In this document: in pieces, positions 1 to 7,901 of the stretch | How the letters are laid out: each line of letters begins with the position of its first letter | How positions within the stretch are numbered: the first letter of the stretch is position 1 | Source of the DNA: Treponema bryantii | Lineage (GTDB): Bacteria; Spirochaetota; Spirochaetia; Treponematales; Treponemataceae | Reading direction: 5' to 3' | Assembly (NCBI RefSeq): GCF_900113965.1 | Contig: NZ_FORI01000002.1 | Location: 361,036 to 425,035, forward strand | DNA: 64,000 nt | Notes under the pieces: model-generated | The model's input: the letters and a program-made list of their open reading frames with translations, nothing else | Told to the model about the DNA's origin: nothing | Databases searched by the model: none | Translations under genes and position numbers: made by a program

Positions 1-1798
1 TTGTGGTTCAACTCCTGAGGTTCGAGAAACAAAACATCTTTACATTGACCTTCCTGCTATGAGTGACAAACTCAACGCATGGATGGATAAGGCTAGTGTA
101 GAAGGACGCTGGTCTGACAATGCTATCAATATGACTAAGGCATGGATCCGCGACGGTCTTCAGGAACGCGCTATTACCCGCGACCTTAAGTGGGGTATTC
201 CGGTTCCAAAAGCTGGTTATGAAAACAAGGTTTTCTACGTTTGGTTCAATGCGCCAATCGGATATCTTTCTATCACAAAGCAGCTGGCTGATGAACTTGT
301 AAAGGCTGGTAAGCAGAGCTTTGACTGGAAGAGCTGGTGGCTGCCAAGTGAGAGCGAAGAGGCTAAGGGTAAGGAAAAGGTTGATTTGTTCCAGTTTATC
401 GGTAAGGACAATATTCCTTTCCACACTGTTGTATTCCCTTGTACAATGCTCGGATCTCCTCACGACTGGACTAAGCTTCACCACATGTCTTCTACAGAGT
501 TCCTTAATTATGAGGATGGTAAGTTCTCTAAGAGTCTTGGAATTGGTGTATTTGGAAGCGACGCTATTGAGAGCGGAATCCCTGCTGATGCATGGCGTTT
601 CTACATTTTCTATAACCGCCCTGAAAAGCAGGACTACCAGTTTACCTGGAAAGACTTTATGGAAAAACTCAACGGCGAGTTGATTGGTAACCTTGGTAAC
701 CTTGTAAACCGCACTCTGCTGTTTGTTACTAAATATTATGATGGAAAGATTCCAGACGCTCCTGTAGATGAAGAGCTCTGGAAGCAGGTTCGCGAGCTTG
801 AGGCTAAGGCTACTGAAAGTCTTGAGTGGGCTGATTTGAAAGACGCTTTCCACACTATGTTTGAGATTTCTGATATCTGTAATAAGAAGTTCCAGGCAAC
901 TGAGCCTTGGAAGGCTCGTACAGAAAACCCTGCTGTGGCTGAAAGCCTTATCCACAACCTCTGTTATGTAATTAAGGATTTGATGATTATGATGAATCCT
1001 TATATGCCTCAGTATACTCAGAAGATTATGAGCTACTTCGGTAAGTCTATTCAGGAAAGCAAGGTTGGAATGGAAACAAAGCCTGGTTATACATGGGCTG
1101 ATTTGGGAGTGACTGAAGGTTTGAGCACCGTTGGTCCAACTGAAGTTTACTTTAAGCCAATGGATCAGAAGACTATGCTTGCCTTCCGCGAGAAGTTCGG
1201 CGGTAAGCAGAATAAGGATGCCGCAAAGGGCGAGGGCAAAAAAGAAAAGAAAGCTGATAAGAAGAAGATGGAACCTCTTGTACTTCCATTAGACCAGCAG
1301 GCTGATTTCTTCAACAAAAATATCGAATTGACTGTTGCAAAGATTGTTGATGTAAAGCCTAATCCTGAAGGAGAAAAACTTTATATTGAAACTCTTGATG
1401 ATGGAAGCGGAACTCCTCGTACTATTCAGTCGGGCCTTCGCATGTACCTCAAAGAGAGCGACCTTCTTGGTAAGCATGTAATTATCGCCGCAAACCTTGC
1501 TCCTCGTACAATGCGTGGTGTTGAAAGCCGCGGTATGCTTTTGGCTGGTGATTACAAAGATGCTGATGGCAAGGACTGCGTAGAAGTTCTTGATGCCAGC
1601 TGGGCAGCTCCTGGAACTAAGGTTGTTCTTGAGGGCGCTGATGTAAATGCTGCAAAGAAAGAGCAGATTACAGGCGATGAGTTCTTTGCAGTTCAGATTG
1701 CAGCAAAAGATGGCGTAGTTCAGATTGCCGGAAAGAAACTGCTTGCTGATGGAAAAGAAATTAAAACAGTAAACGCTGTAAACAGTGAAATCGGCTAA
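1..1798 (+). CDS. metG: Methionine-tRNA ligase, 3' portion (5' end outside window)
   Basis: Charges tRNA-Met with methionine in the cytoplasm. The reading frame is open from base 2, before the first ATG at 59, and reads GSTPEVRETKHLYIDLP, the middle of the catalytic domain, so the gene starts upstream of the window. Visible in order: the WFNAPIGY segment, the KMSKS-type signature as KFSKS (near base 530), the helical anticodon-binding domain, a lysine-rich linker (about 1200-1275), and a C-terminal Trbp111-like tRNA-binding OB fold (about 1300-1620) with the NPEGEKLY and SRGMLLAG segments. A further short C-terminal extension follows. This long, OB-fold-tailed form is common in bacteria. Identity is certain; only the N-terminus is unseen. 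Confidence 0.96.
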   Translation, partial: CGSTPEVRETKHLYIDLPAMSDKLNAWMDKASVEGRWSDNAINMTKAWIRDGLQERAITRDLKWGIPVPKAGYENKVFYVWFNAPIGYLSITKQLADELVKAGKQSFDWKSWWLPSESEEAKGKEKVDLFQFIGKDNIPFHTVVFPCTMLGSPHDWTKLHHMSSTEFLNYEDGKFSKSLGIGVFGSDAIESGIPADAWRFYIFYNRPEKQDYQFTWKDFMEKLNGELIGNLGNLVNRTLLFVTKYYDGKIPDAPVDEELWKQVRELEAKATESLEWADLKDAFHTMFEISDICNKKFQATEPWKARTENPAVAESLIHNLCYVIKDLMIMMNPYMPQYTQKIMSYFGKSIQESKVGMETKPGYTWADLGVTEGLSTVGPTEVYFKPMDQKTMLAFREKFGGKQNKDAAKGEGKKEKKADKKKMEPLVLPLDQQADFFNKNIELTVAKIVDVKPNPEGEKLYIETLDDGSGTPRTIQSGLRMYLKESDLLGKHVIIAANLAPRTMRGVESRGMLLAGDYKDADGKDCVEVLDASWAAPGTKVVLEGADVNAAKKEQITGDEFFAVQIAAKDGVVQIAGKKLLADGKEIKTVNAVNSEIG

Positions 1799-1808
1799 TT
1801 AAATATAT

Positions 1809-1883
1809 GTCATTGCCTGACTTGATCAGGCAATCTGCAAAACACAGTGTTGTACAGATGCCCGGGTCAAGCCCGAACATGAC
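1809..1883. repeat. Inverted pair of 29-bp REP-like hairpins
   Basis: Two 29-nt units, 1809-1837 and the reverse complement of 1855-1883, both begin GTCAT and end TCTG and each folds into a hairpin around the same CTTGA loop. The stems differ but stay paired: CCTGA/TCAGG in one, CGGG/CCCG in the other. A 17-nt spacer containing AACACAGTGTT separates them. The head-to-head arrangement resembles a BIME. It lies between metG and nadE and could act as a bidirectional mRNA-stabilising or terminating structure. Related CTTGA-loop hairpins occur at 62836-62854 and 63651-63665. Confidence 0.75.
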
Positions 1884-1906
1884 AATAATGTTCAAGGAAG
1901 GAAATC

Positions 1907-2656
1907 ATGAGTTTAAAAGATGAAGCAATAGAATGGGTCCGCAACTATTTTGAAAAAAACGGCAACCCACAGACAAAAGCAGTAATCGGTATTTCAGGCG
2001 GTAAGGATTCTTCTACTGTTTCCGCCCTCTGTTGTGCCGCTCTTGGTAAAGACCGTGTTATTGGTGTTATGATGCCAAACGGTGTTCAGTCTGATATTGA
2101 AGATTCTAAAAAACTCTGTGCTTTCCTCGGAATTAAAAACTACACTGTAAACATTGCTGATGCATATAACGGACTTACACGCTCAATCAAAGATTCTCTT
2201 GGAGCAGATGAAGTACCGGCTCAGTATAGAACAAACACACCGGCACGCCTCCGCATGGCAACTCTTTACGGAATTGCCGCAATGGAAGGAAATGCCCGTG
2301 TTTCAAATAACGGTAACTTAAGCGAACGCCTTGCAGGGTATTTCACTTTGTGGGGTGATGGGGCTGGAGACTTTGCGGCTCTTGCAAATCTTTATGTTGA
2401 TGAAGTAGTGGAGCTCGGACTTTCTCTCGGGCTTCCTGAAGAACTCTGCCACAAGGCTCCTTCAGACGGAATGTCTGGAAAAACTGATGAAGACAACCTC
2501 GGCTTTACTTATGCTGATTTGCGTGCAGTAGCTGAAGGCAAAACTTCAGGCATGGATGAAGCAAAAGTTGCCGTAATCAAAAAACGAATTGAAACAATGG
2601 ATTTTAAGAAGCAGTTATTGAATATCCCATGCTTCGTTCCATCGATTAGGAAATAG
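1907..2656 (+). CDS. nadE: NH3-dependent NAD+ synthetase
   Basis: Catalyses the last step of NAD synthesis, amidation of deamido-NAD with ammonia and ATP. The 249-residue protein has the ATP pyrophosphatase P-loop SGGKDS at residues 30-35 and the conserved NNGNLSERLAGYFTLWGD-like segment and GMSGKTDED loop near the C-terminus. No glutaminase domain is present, so it must use free ammonia. An AAGGAAGG ribosome-binding site precedes the ATG. The next gene starts 1 nt after the stop, so the two are probably cotranscribed. Confidence 0.95.
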   Translation: MSLKDEAIEWVRNYFEKNGNPQTKAVIGISGGKDSSTVSALCCAALGKDRVIGVMMPNGVQSDIEDSKKLCAFLGIKNYTVNIADAYNGLTRSIKDSLGADEVPAQYRTNTPARLRMATLYGIAAMEGNARVSNNGNLSERLAGYFTLWGDGAGDFAALANLYVDEVVELGLSLGLPEELCHKAPSDGMSGKTDEDNLGFTYADLRAVAEGKTSGMDEAKVAVIKKRIETMDFKKQLLNIPCFVPSIRK

Positions 2657-2657
2657 A

Positions 2658-3959
2658 ATGTTCGACATTACAATAAAACCAATCGAAAGTTCCGCCCACG
2701 AAAACGACGGAACTTTTTTACAAACTCCTTTCTGGTGCAACTTCAAGGCAAGACACGGCTGGACCTACAGACGGTTTAAAGTTGAATATACACTGCCGCC
2801 CTTGAATGCAGAAGAAAATACGGTGGTTGAGTGTTCGCGAAGCGAACGTATCGAAACTACCGGCATAGTAAAAACCGAACTCGCCGTCCTCAACCGCAGC
2901 TTCGCGAAAGGCGCCTTCTCAATTGCTTATATTCCGCTTTTTCCAAAACTGCCTTATGAATGTACACCGGAAGAGGTGATTAATAAGGCGTTTGAATCTG
3001 ATGAAAATGTGGTTTCGATACGTCCTTCGGACTACTCAACCACCGGAGTTATTTCTCAGGAAATCATAACTCCGGAAACTCAGACAATTGAGTTCGTTCA
3101 CTTACTAAGTGAACTCGCTGCAGCCCTTAAACCGGAGCTTCCTAAGAATACAATCGCTATCCGCTTTGACCCTGATGTTATTTTCAGTACACCGGAAGAC
3201 CGGGATCTTTTCAATTACGGAATGAAAACCGTAGCATATGCAGACCGCATCAAGCTCAAAAAGAACTCGGTAGACATTCAGCCTCCGGACAGCACACTTG
3301 TAGACCTCACAGGTACAGAAGAAGAAATCCTCGAAAAAATGCATTCTAAGTGGCGCTACAACATCCGCCTGAGCGAAAGAAAGGGCGTAACAATTCACCG
3401 TTACTTAGGAAATGATATTAACTTGTCTGAAAAATTAGACAAGTTTTATGAATTGACAAAGATTACAAATGCCCGTGACGGCAATGCAAGCCACGCAAAG
3501 GCTTATTATCTTGATCTGATAAAATCTTCTGCAGAAGAAATCAGCAAGGGCCGCGACGTTCCTGTAATCAGCCTCTACATCGCAGAACACGAAGGTGAGG
3601 AAATTGCTTCCATCATGACACTTTTTAGCCACGACGAAGCAATCTACCTTTACGGCGCAAGCAGCAACAGCAAACGCAACCTCATGCCAAATCATCTTTT
3701 GCAATGGACTGCCATGAAGGACGCAAAAGCCTACGGCAGCAAATACTACGACATGTACGGAATGCCGCCAGAGGGTAAAGATGAAAATCACCCGATGCAC
3801 GGCCTCTACATGTTCAAAGCCAACTTCGGTGGCAAAAACATCCACCGCACAGGAAGCTGGGATGTACCACTCAAACCAGTTTACCGCTGCTACAGCGCCG
3901 CAGAAAAACTCCGCGCGTTCTGGCATAAGAAAGTTATTAAGAAATTAAAGGGCCGCTAA
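2658..3959 (+). CDS. FemABX-family peptidoglycan bridge aminoacyltransferase
   Basis: Members of this family add amino acids from aminoacyl-tRNA to the stem peptide of lipid II or peptidoglycan. The 433-residue protein shows the N-terminal FLQTPFWCNFK motif, the MHSKWRYNIRLSERKG segment, and the C-terminal YDMYGMPP and MYMFKANFGG-type segments of a GNAT-like fold. It abuts nadE (1 nt) and the next gene (1 nt). Unusually, residues about 55-69 and 118-130 are encoded by two inverted copies of a palindromic repeat (2821-2863, 3010-3046), so the part between them may be an expanded loop. Substrate amino acid is unknown. Confidence 0.85.
   Translation: MFDITIKPIESSAHENDGTFLQTPFWCNFKARHGWTYRRFKVEYTLPPLNAEENTVVECSRSERIETTGIVKTELAVLNRSFAKGAFSIAYIPLFPKLPYECTPEEVINKAFESDENVVSIRPSDYSTTGVISQEIITPETQTIEFVHLLSELAAALKPELPKNTIAIRFDPDVIFSTPEDRDLFNYGMKTVAYADRIKLKKNSVDIQPPDSTLVDLTGTEEEILEKMHSKWRYNIRLSERKGVTIHRYLGNDINLSEKLDKFYELTKITNARDGNASHAKAYYLDLIKSSAEEISKGRDVPVISLYIAEHEGEEIASIMTLFSHDEAIYLYGASSNSKRNLMPNHLLQWTAMKDAKAYGSKYYDMYGMPPEGKDENHPMHGLYMFKANFGGKNIHRTGSWDVPLKPVYRCYSAAEKLRAFWHKKVIKKLKGR
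2821..2863 (+). repeat. In-frame palindromic repeat, copy A
   Basis: This runs from CGGTGGTTGAG to GTATCGAAACTACCGG with an internal GTTCGC-GAA-GCGAAC hairpin. It is translated within the FemX-like protein as VVECSRSERIETTG. It is an inverted relative of the copy at 3010-3046. The outer arms pair with each other, so the whole unit is one long imperfect hairpin. No stop codon or frameshift is created. Confidence 0.8.
3010..3046 (-). repeat. In-frame palindromic repeat, copy B
   Basis: On the minus strand this reads CCGGTGGTTGAG, a short variable GTCC-GAA-GGAC hairpin core, then GTATCGAAACCA. It has the same ends as copy A at 2821-2863 but the opposite orientation. It is translated in the FemX-like protein as VVSIRPSDYSTTG. 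Repeats of this type are normally intergenic; here both copies are tolerated inside one reading frame. Confidence 0.8.
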
Positions 3960-3960
3960 T

Positions 3961-4827
3961 ATGAACTTCTACGACACAACCAATATTCCATGCTTCGGTG
4001 TGGCTGGAAATTTCACAGGACACCTTGAGCAGGCCGGGGAAGCTGCTGACTTTAAAAACGTTAAGACGCTCGAGCAAAACGCTCCAAAGGCCATTTTTCC
4101 GACATTTTTGCCGTTAAAACAGCCAAATTCGAACTCAGACGCTTCAGTAATTCCGGATTTTCTTACAATCTTCCCATTTGATTCAAAACGCATTATTTTC
4201 CCAAAAGGCGAAGAAAAGCTTCAGATTGAGCCGGAATGTGCAATTATCTTTGATGCAACCTGGAAGGGCGACACTCTTACAGAACTCAAGCCAGTAAGCT
4301 TTGGTGCTTCTAACGACTGTTCGATTCGTAAACAGGGAGCAAAAAAAATCAGTGAGAAGAAAAACTGGGGAAGCTGTACAAAAGGCTTTTCAGAAAATCA
4401 GATAGCAGCTGACGGATTTGAATCAGGCTGCCTTCTCGACGCCTACAGAATCGCAAGCTTCCTCATCCGTAATGGCGTAGTTTATGACTACGGCGAAAAC
4501 TCCGCAGTCCGCGACTATAGCTACATCTATAAAAAGCTCACAGCCTGGATGCTGGACAAATTCAATCATCAGCTCAACGAAGGTCCTGCAGAAGACATTC
4601 ACAGCTATCTTGTAGCCGCAGGCCACCCACAGCAGATTATGGTTTCAATCGGTGCAACACGCTATACAGCCTGGGGAGAATCAAACTTCCTTCAGAACGG
4701 AGACAAGGCTGTAGTTGTTGTTTATCCTGAATCAAAATACGAACCTGAGCAAATCAAAAAAATGGCAGAAACCGGCGACTTTTCAGACCGCTCAATTTCT
4801 GCCTTAGTTCAGACTGTTGAAATGTAA
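3961..4827 (+). CDS. DUF5718-like protein, possible fumarylacetoacetase fold
   Basis: Function unknown. The 288-residue protein starts YDTTNIPCFGVAGNFTGHLEQAGEA and has no signal peptide or membrane segment. From memory the N-terminus and the central CAIIFDATW and VSFGASNDCSIR segments resemble DUF5718, which I associate with the fumarylacetoacetate hydrolase superfamily; I cannot verify this by search. It begins 1 nt after the FemX-like gene, so it is probably the third gene of a nadE-femX-like operon. A convergent minus-strand gene follows. Confidence 0.55.
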   Translation: MNFYDTTNIPCFGVAGNFTGHLEQAGEAADFKNVKTLEQNAPKAIFPTFLPLKQPNSNSDASVIPDFLTIFPFDSKRIIFPKGEEKLQIEPECAIIFDATWKGDTLTELKPVSFGASNDCSIRKQGAKKISEKKNWGSCTKGFSENQIAADGFESGCLLDAYRIASFLIRNGVVYDYGENSAVRDYSYIYKKLTAWMLDKFNHQLNEGPAEDIHSYLVAAGHPQQIMVSIGATRYTAWGESNFLQNGDKAVVVVYPESKYEPEQIKKMAETGDFSDRSISALVQTVEM

Positions 4828-4854
4828 TTCTGCTGTCAAAGTCCCATCTGTAAA

Positions 4855-5970
4855 TTACGGAAACACAATCAGCGGAATCAGCATTTCATCTGGTGTGAGA
4901 CTTGCGTGCAGCGACACAAACTTTTGTTTGCCGCAATAAATTGAAAGATTACTTATGGCAATTGCAATATAATCTCCTAGCATTGAACTGAATAATTCGT
5001 GAGGAGTTCCTGTTCCCATAAGTTTTCTCTCAATCAATTCTTCTTTTGGCATCAAAATAAACTTGTCACCAAACAGACGTTCAAATTCTTTTTCAAAAAA
5101 TTCTTTCTTTCCGTCTTTGATAAAAAGATTTAATACACGGGGCTCAAGAGAAGGCTTACGTACAAGACAATCAAATAGCTCCGGATAATCCTGAATATAA
5201 ACATATTCTGTATCTATATGACCGTGATCTGCAGTTACAACAACAAGAGTATCTTCCAGTTCACTGGCCAACTTTGCAACCTGCTGTTCCAGATCTATCA
5301 TACATTCATGAGCCTCGATTGAACCACAGCCATAATCATGAAGAAGTCCATCCGGCTGATTCCAGTAGGCATAAATGTATCTTGGGCTTTCTGCGCCATC
5401 TTCGTTCTTATTGCAACAGATATTTTTACTCTGTTCACAAATCTTTTCAAAACTGTTTTTCGTAGCATCAAGAAATGGAGCTACAAGATGGGCTTCTTTT
5501 CCGGCCTTTTTGATTTTATCAGTTACATTTTCATACGGAGTTAAAGTCCAGGCAACATTGTAGTCTGCAGCTGGAATCTCTGTATTCTGAATCTTATTCA
5601 GAAAAACAGTTACGTTGTCATTAATCTGAGGATAATAACAATCCCAGCCAAGCCAGGCATGCTCACACGGTTGAAGCCCGGACATAACAGAGGTAGTAGC
5701 AGCTACTGTGGTAGAACAGAAAGTTGAGCTGTAAATGCCGGCAAGATGATTTCTGAAAGGGCCATCTGCTTTTAAGTGTCTTTCAAGAATTACTTTACCC
5801 ATGCCATCAAGAAGAATTACGACAATGTTTTTGTAATCCTTTTCCAGATACTTATCCAGAAGAGGCAGAGAATCTCCAACTGTAGGAACACCAAACTTTT
5901 TCAAAATAGAGTTAGGTAAATTTGCGATACAGTTTTTATAGTCCGGTAATACGATTTTATTTTTTTCCAT
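4855..5970 (-). CDS. Alkaline phosphatase superfamily phosphodiesterase (NPP type)
   Basis: A predicted metal-dependent phosphodiesterase or nucleotide pyrophosphatase. The 371-residue protein has the first metal-binding segment VVILLDGMGK (about residues 50-60), the nucleophile segment STFCSTTVAATTSVMSG (about 83-100) and the second metal site VVTADHGHIDTE (about 243). It lacks a visible signal peptide, so it probably acts in the cytoplasm. It is the last gene of a minus-strand operon (7530 to 4855), 12 nt after the DinB-like gene. The substrate cannot be told from sequence. Confidence 0.8.
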   Translation of the reverse strand: MEKNKIVLPDYKNCIANLPNSILKKFGVPTVGDSLPLLDKYLEKDYKNIVVILLDGMGKVILERHLKADGPFRNHLAGIYSSTFCSTTVAATTSVMSGLQPCEHAWLGWDCYYPQINDNVTVFLNKIQNTEIPAADYNVAWTLTPYENVTDKIKKAGKEAHLVAPFLDATKNSFEKICEQSKNICCNKNEDGAESPRYIYAYWNQPDGLLHDYGCGSIEAHECMIDLEQQVAKLASELEDTLVVVTADHGHIDTEYVYIQDYPELFDCLVRKPSLEPRVLNLFIKDGKKEFFEKEFERLFGDKFILMPKEELIERKLMGTGTPHELFSSMLGDYIAIAISNLSIYCGKQKFVSLHASLTPDEMLIPLIVFP

Positions 5971-5982
5971 AATCTGTCCTTT

Positions 5983-6513
5983 TTATTTCTCTTTCATTTT
6001 AATCAATTTACGAAGACCACTAAGTCCAGTAAACTCATTCCAGATTTTCTTTCCTTCAAAGGTGATTGCAGATGAAAGTCCCACATGCCACATCTGATGG
6101 CGGAACTGGCCAAGAATCAATTCAAGTCTTGTATACTCGCAGCCTTCCGGTCTTTGAAGAAGCTGATCGCCTGTAAGCTGGTCAAAATATTTTTCGATTT
6201 TACTTTTCACATATTCAAAATATGCAAGCAGTTTTTCACGAGAAATCACAATTGAAGTATCTTCCACATAACCTTCGCGGGCGGTAGAAATTACACTAAG
6301 ATTTTCTGGAATACCAAAAAGCTTTTCTCCTTCATAAACATAAGAAACAGGATTTATAAAAAATCTGTCCATTGAATGAAGATTATGAAAAATGTATCTG
6401 GAACCATTTACTCCATCAAATACAGCCTCAAGTTCTGCAACCTCAATCTGGTCACGGATATTTATAAAATTGATTTCTGTCTGGTCTTTGATTTGTCTGA
6501 TAATTTCGTCCAT
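5983..6513 (-). CDS. DinB-like four-helix protein
   Basis: A 176-residue, mostly helical protein. The region NGSRYIFHNLHSMDRFF and the later LILGQFRHQMWHVGLSSA place histidines as in DinB/YfiT-type metal-binding bundles (GQ.RHH.WH pattern). Family members are putative metal-dependent thiol or S-transferases, but the role here is unknown. It sits 1 nt downstream of a GNAT remnant and 12 nt upstream of the phosphodiesterase gene, within one minus-strand operon. Confidence 0.6.
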   Translation of the reverse strand: MDEIIRQIKDQTEINFINIRDQIEVAELEAVFDGVNGSRYIFHNLHSMDRFFINPVSYVYEGEKLFGIPENLSVISTAREGYVEDTSIVISREKLLAYFEYVKSKIEKYFDQLTGDQLLQRPEGCEYTRLELILGQFRHQMWHVGLSSAITFEGKKIWNEFTGLSGLRKLIKMKEK

Positions 6514-6514
6514 A

Positions 6515-6703
6515 TTATTCTCCTACATAACATTCTGCGAATCCAACGGTGAAGGGCAGATGCTCATATTTTACAGTGCCCTTAAACTCGAATTCATTCT
6601 TAAAATACCATTCCTTACCAAACTTTTCTGCAACTGTTGAAAAGCACAGATGGATAAAATCCAGGCAGATTGGTAATTCTTTTTTTTCTATTTGTCTAAT
6701 CAT
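6515..6703 (-). pseudogene. GNAT acetyltransferase with internal deletion
   Basis: The 62-residue reading frame joins an acetyltransferase N-terminus (IEKKELPICLDFIHLCFSTV, residues 5-24) directly to what looks like a family C-terminus (EFKGTVKYEHLPFTVGF). The central acetyl-CoA-binding core (about 90-100 residues in relatives) is missing. The frame is preserved, so it may still be translated, but it cannot be a working acetyltransferase. It lies 2 nt from both neighbours in the operon, suggesting a precise deletion within a once intact gene. Confidence 0.7.
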
Positions 6704-6705
6704 TT

Positions 6706-7530
6706 TTATCCTCGCTTTCGCAAAATCCAGATCAGATTGCTCTGATACTTCGCGGCACTCATCGGGTCATTCAAATCTTCCTTGTCACCCTTGTAGCCCC
6801 GGTAAATGTCTAGGACTTCAAAGCCGCAAAGCTCAGCAAGCAGGAAGACTTCCCAGCGGTAAGTTTGACGCATTGTAAGAGGGCGGATTCTTTCACCAAT
6901 CACCTTTCCTTCATCATCATAAGTTTCGAATTTCCAGCTTCCGCTCATAATCTGTGTCCAGGGATTATAGGAAATTGAATTATAGATTTTTTCACGGTAA
7001 CCTTCGCTGTTCACATATTCCAAACGGAAAGTGTAGTCATCTGCTTTTGTATTCATCTGCTGAGCCTGCACGGCCGGCCATGGGTCAAAAGTATTAAGTG
7101 TCAGAATACCGCCAGGTACCAGATGTCGCCCAAGATTTTTCAAAGCTGCAATCTGAGACTTCTGGTCTGGCAAGGGCATAAAACCGCTTCTTGCAATAAT
7201 TACAAGAGAGTATTTTCTGAGTGCATCAAAATCAGTCATATTACCAGGAAAAATTCTCAAGTTCAGATTTTTTTCCGCAGCTTTTTCTGAACAGACACGA
7301 CACATTTCTTCAGACAGGTCAGTGCCGTCAGCAATTACACCATGCTCAGCAAGGTAAAGCAAAACCGCGCCGGTTCCACAAGCCACATCAATCACGCCAT
7401 CTTTGCCATACTTTTTTGCAAGCTCAAGATAAAAATCCTGAAAGCCTTCATGAGCATCAAAGTCCCTGTACATAACTTCAAGATATCTGTCGTAGTTCTC
7501 AGCTACGTCTTTGTAATCGTGCAAATCCAT
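6706..7530 (-). CDS. Class I SAM-dependent methyltransferase
   Basis: Predicted to methylate an unknown small molecule. The 274-residue protein has the SAM-binding motif VIDVACGTGAVL (about residues 47-58), the acidic motif ADGTDLSEEM, and the post-motif GILTLNTFDPW. The start at 7530 is chosen over the in-frame ATG at 7581 because AAAGGAGG lies 6 nt before it and because the longer version would overlap the terminator at 7568-7601. It heads a four-gene minus-strand operon and would be read only if transcription passes that terminator, downstream of a threonine-rich leader. Confidence 0.8.
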   Translation of the reverse strand: MDLHDYKDVAENYDRYLEVMYRDFDAHEGFQDFYLELAKKYGKDGVIDVACGTGAVLLYLAEHGVIADGTDLSEEMCRVCSEKAAEKNLNLRIFPGNMTDFDALRKYSLVIIARSGFMPLPDQKSQIAALKNLGRHLVPGGILTLNTFDPWPAVQAQQMNTKADDYTFRLEYVNSEGYREKIYNSISYNPWTQIMSGSWKFETYDDEGKVIGERIRPLTMRQTYRWEVFLLAELCGFEVLDIYRGYKGDKEDLNDPMSAAKYQSNLIWILRKRG

Positions 7531-7567
7531 AAATCCTCCTTTTGGATTTTTGTTGCGGGCCCTGCAA

Positions 7568-7601
7568 ACAAAAAAGGCCACTTACCCGAAGGCAAGTGGC
7601 C
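7568..7601 (-). terminator. Rho-independent terminator/attenuator before methyltransferase operon
   Basis: On the minus strand GGCCACTTGCC, a TTCGGG loop and AAGTGGCC form a stable hairpin followed at once by TTTTTTGT. It lies between the leader peptide (stop at 7637) and the methyltransferase start (7530). The 5' arm contains CTTGCC, which can pair instead with GGCAAG (7670-7675) inside the leader-peptide coding sequence. This would be a competing antiterminator. Confidence 0.85.
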
Positions 7602-7636
7602 GATTATCCAGATTAAAAATTGTTCAATCTATCGTA

Positions 7637-7735
7637 CTATCGCACTTTGTACCCCAGGCATACGCTAATCTTGCCATCATCATTTGTGGTGGTTGTGGTA
7701 AGAGAACGTGTATCTGGAGTCACAAAATTGAACAT
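7637..7735 (-). CDS. Threonine-rich leader peptide (candidate attenuator)
   Basis: A 32-residue reading frame, MFNFVTPDTRSLTTTTTNDD..., with five consecutive threonine codons (ACC ACA ACC ACC ACA). It lies between a strong minus-strand promoter (7745-7773) and a terminator hairpin (7568-7601). A second ATG directly precedes it (7738), so the message may start on AUG without a leader. Immediately after the Thr run, GGCAAG can pair with the terminator's 5' arm. This is the layout of classical thrL/hisL-type attenuation: stalling at Thr codons would leave GGCAAG free to antiterminate. The peptide itself probably has no function after synthesis. Confidence 0.6.
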   Translation of the reverse strand: MFNFVTPDTRSLTTTTTNDDGKISVCLGYKVR

Positions 7736-7744
7736 CATAACGTG

Positions 7745-7773
7745 AAAATACAAAAAAACATAAATTACGTCAA
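7745..7773 (-). promoter_or_regulatory. Sigma70-type promoter for leader/methyltransferase operon
   Basis: On the minus strand TTGACG (7768-7773), a 17-nt spacer and TATTTT (7745-7750) are followed 6 nt later by the ATGATG that opens the leader peptide. This gives a nearly leaderless transcript of about 160 nt up to the attenuator. Confidence 0.75.
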
Positions 7774-7901
7774 GTCTGTTTTTTTATCTATCTGATTTTT
7801 TCAATTCCACGAAGCGTAGGTTGTTTTCTGAAATCGGCTATGATATTCTCAAATCATAAAAGAAGCTCTTAGCCGGTTGGGCTTTACAAGGAGATTTGAA
7901 A

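Noticed and set aside
8..955. Long minus-strand open frame opposite metG
   Set aside because: It has no recognisable domain, no ribosome site, and its length follows from the codon bias of metG on the other strand.
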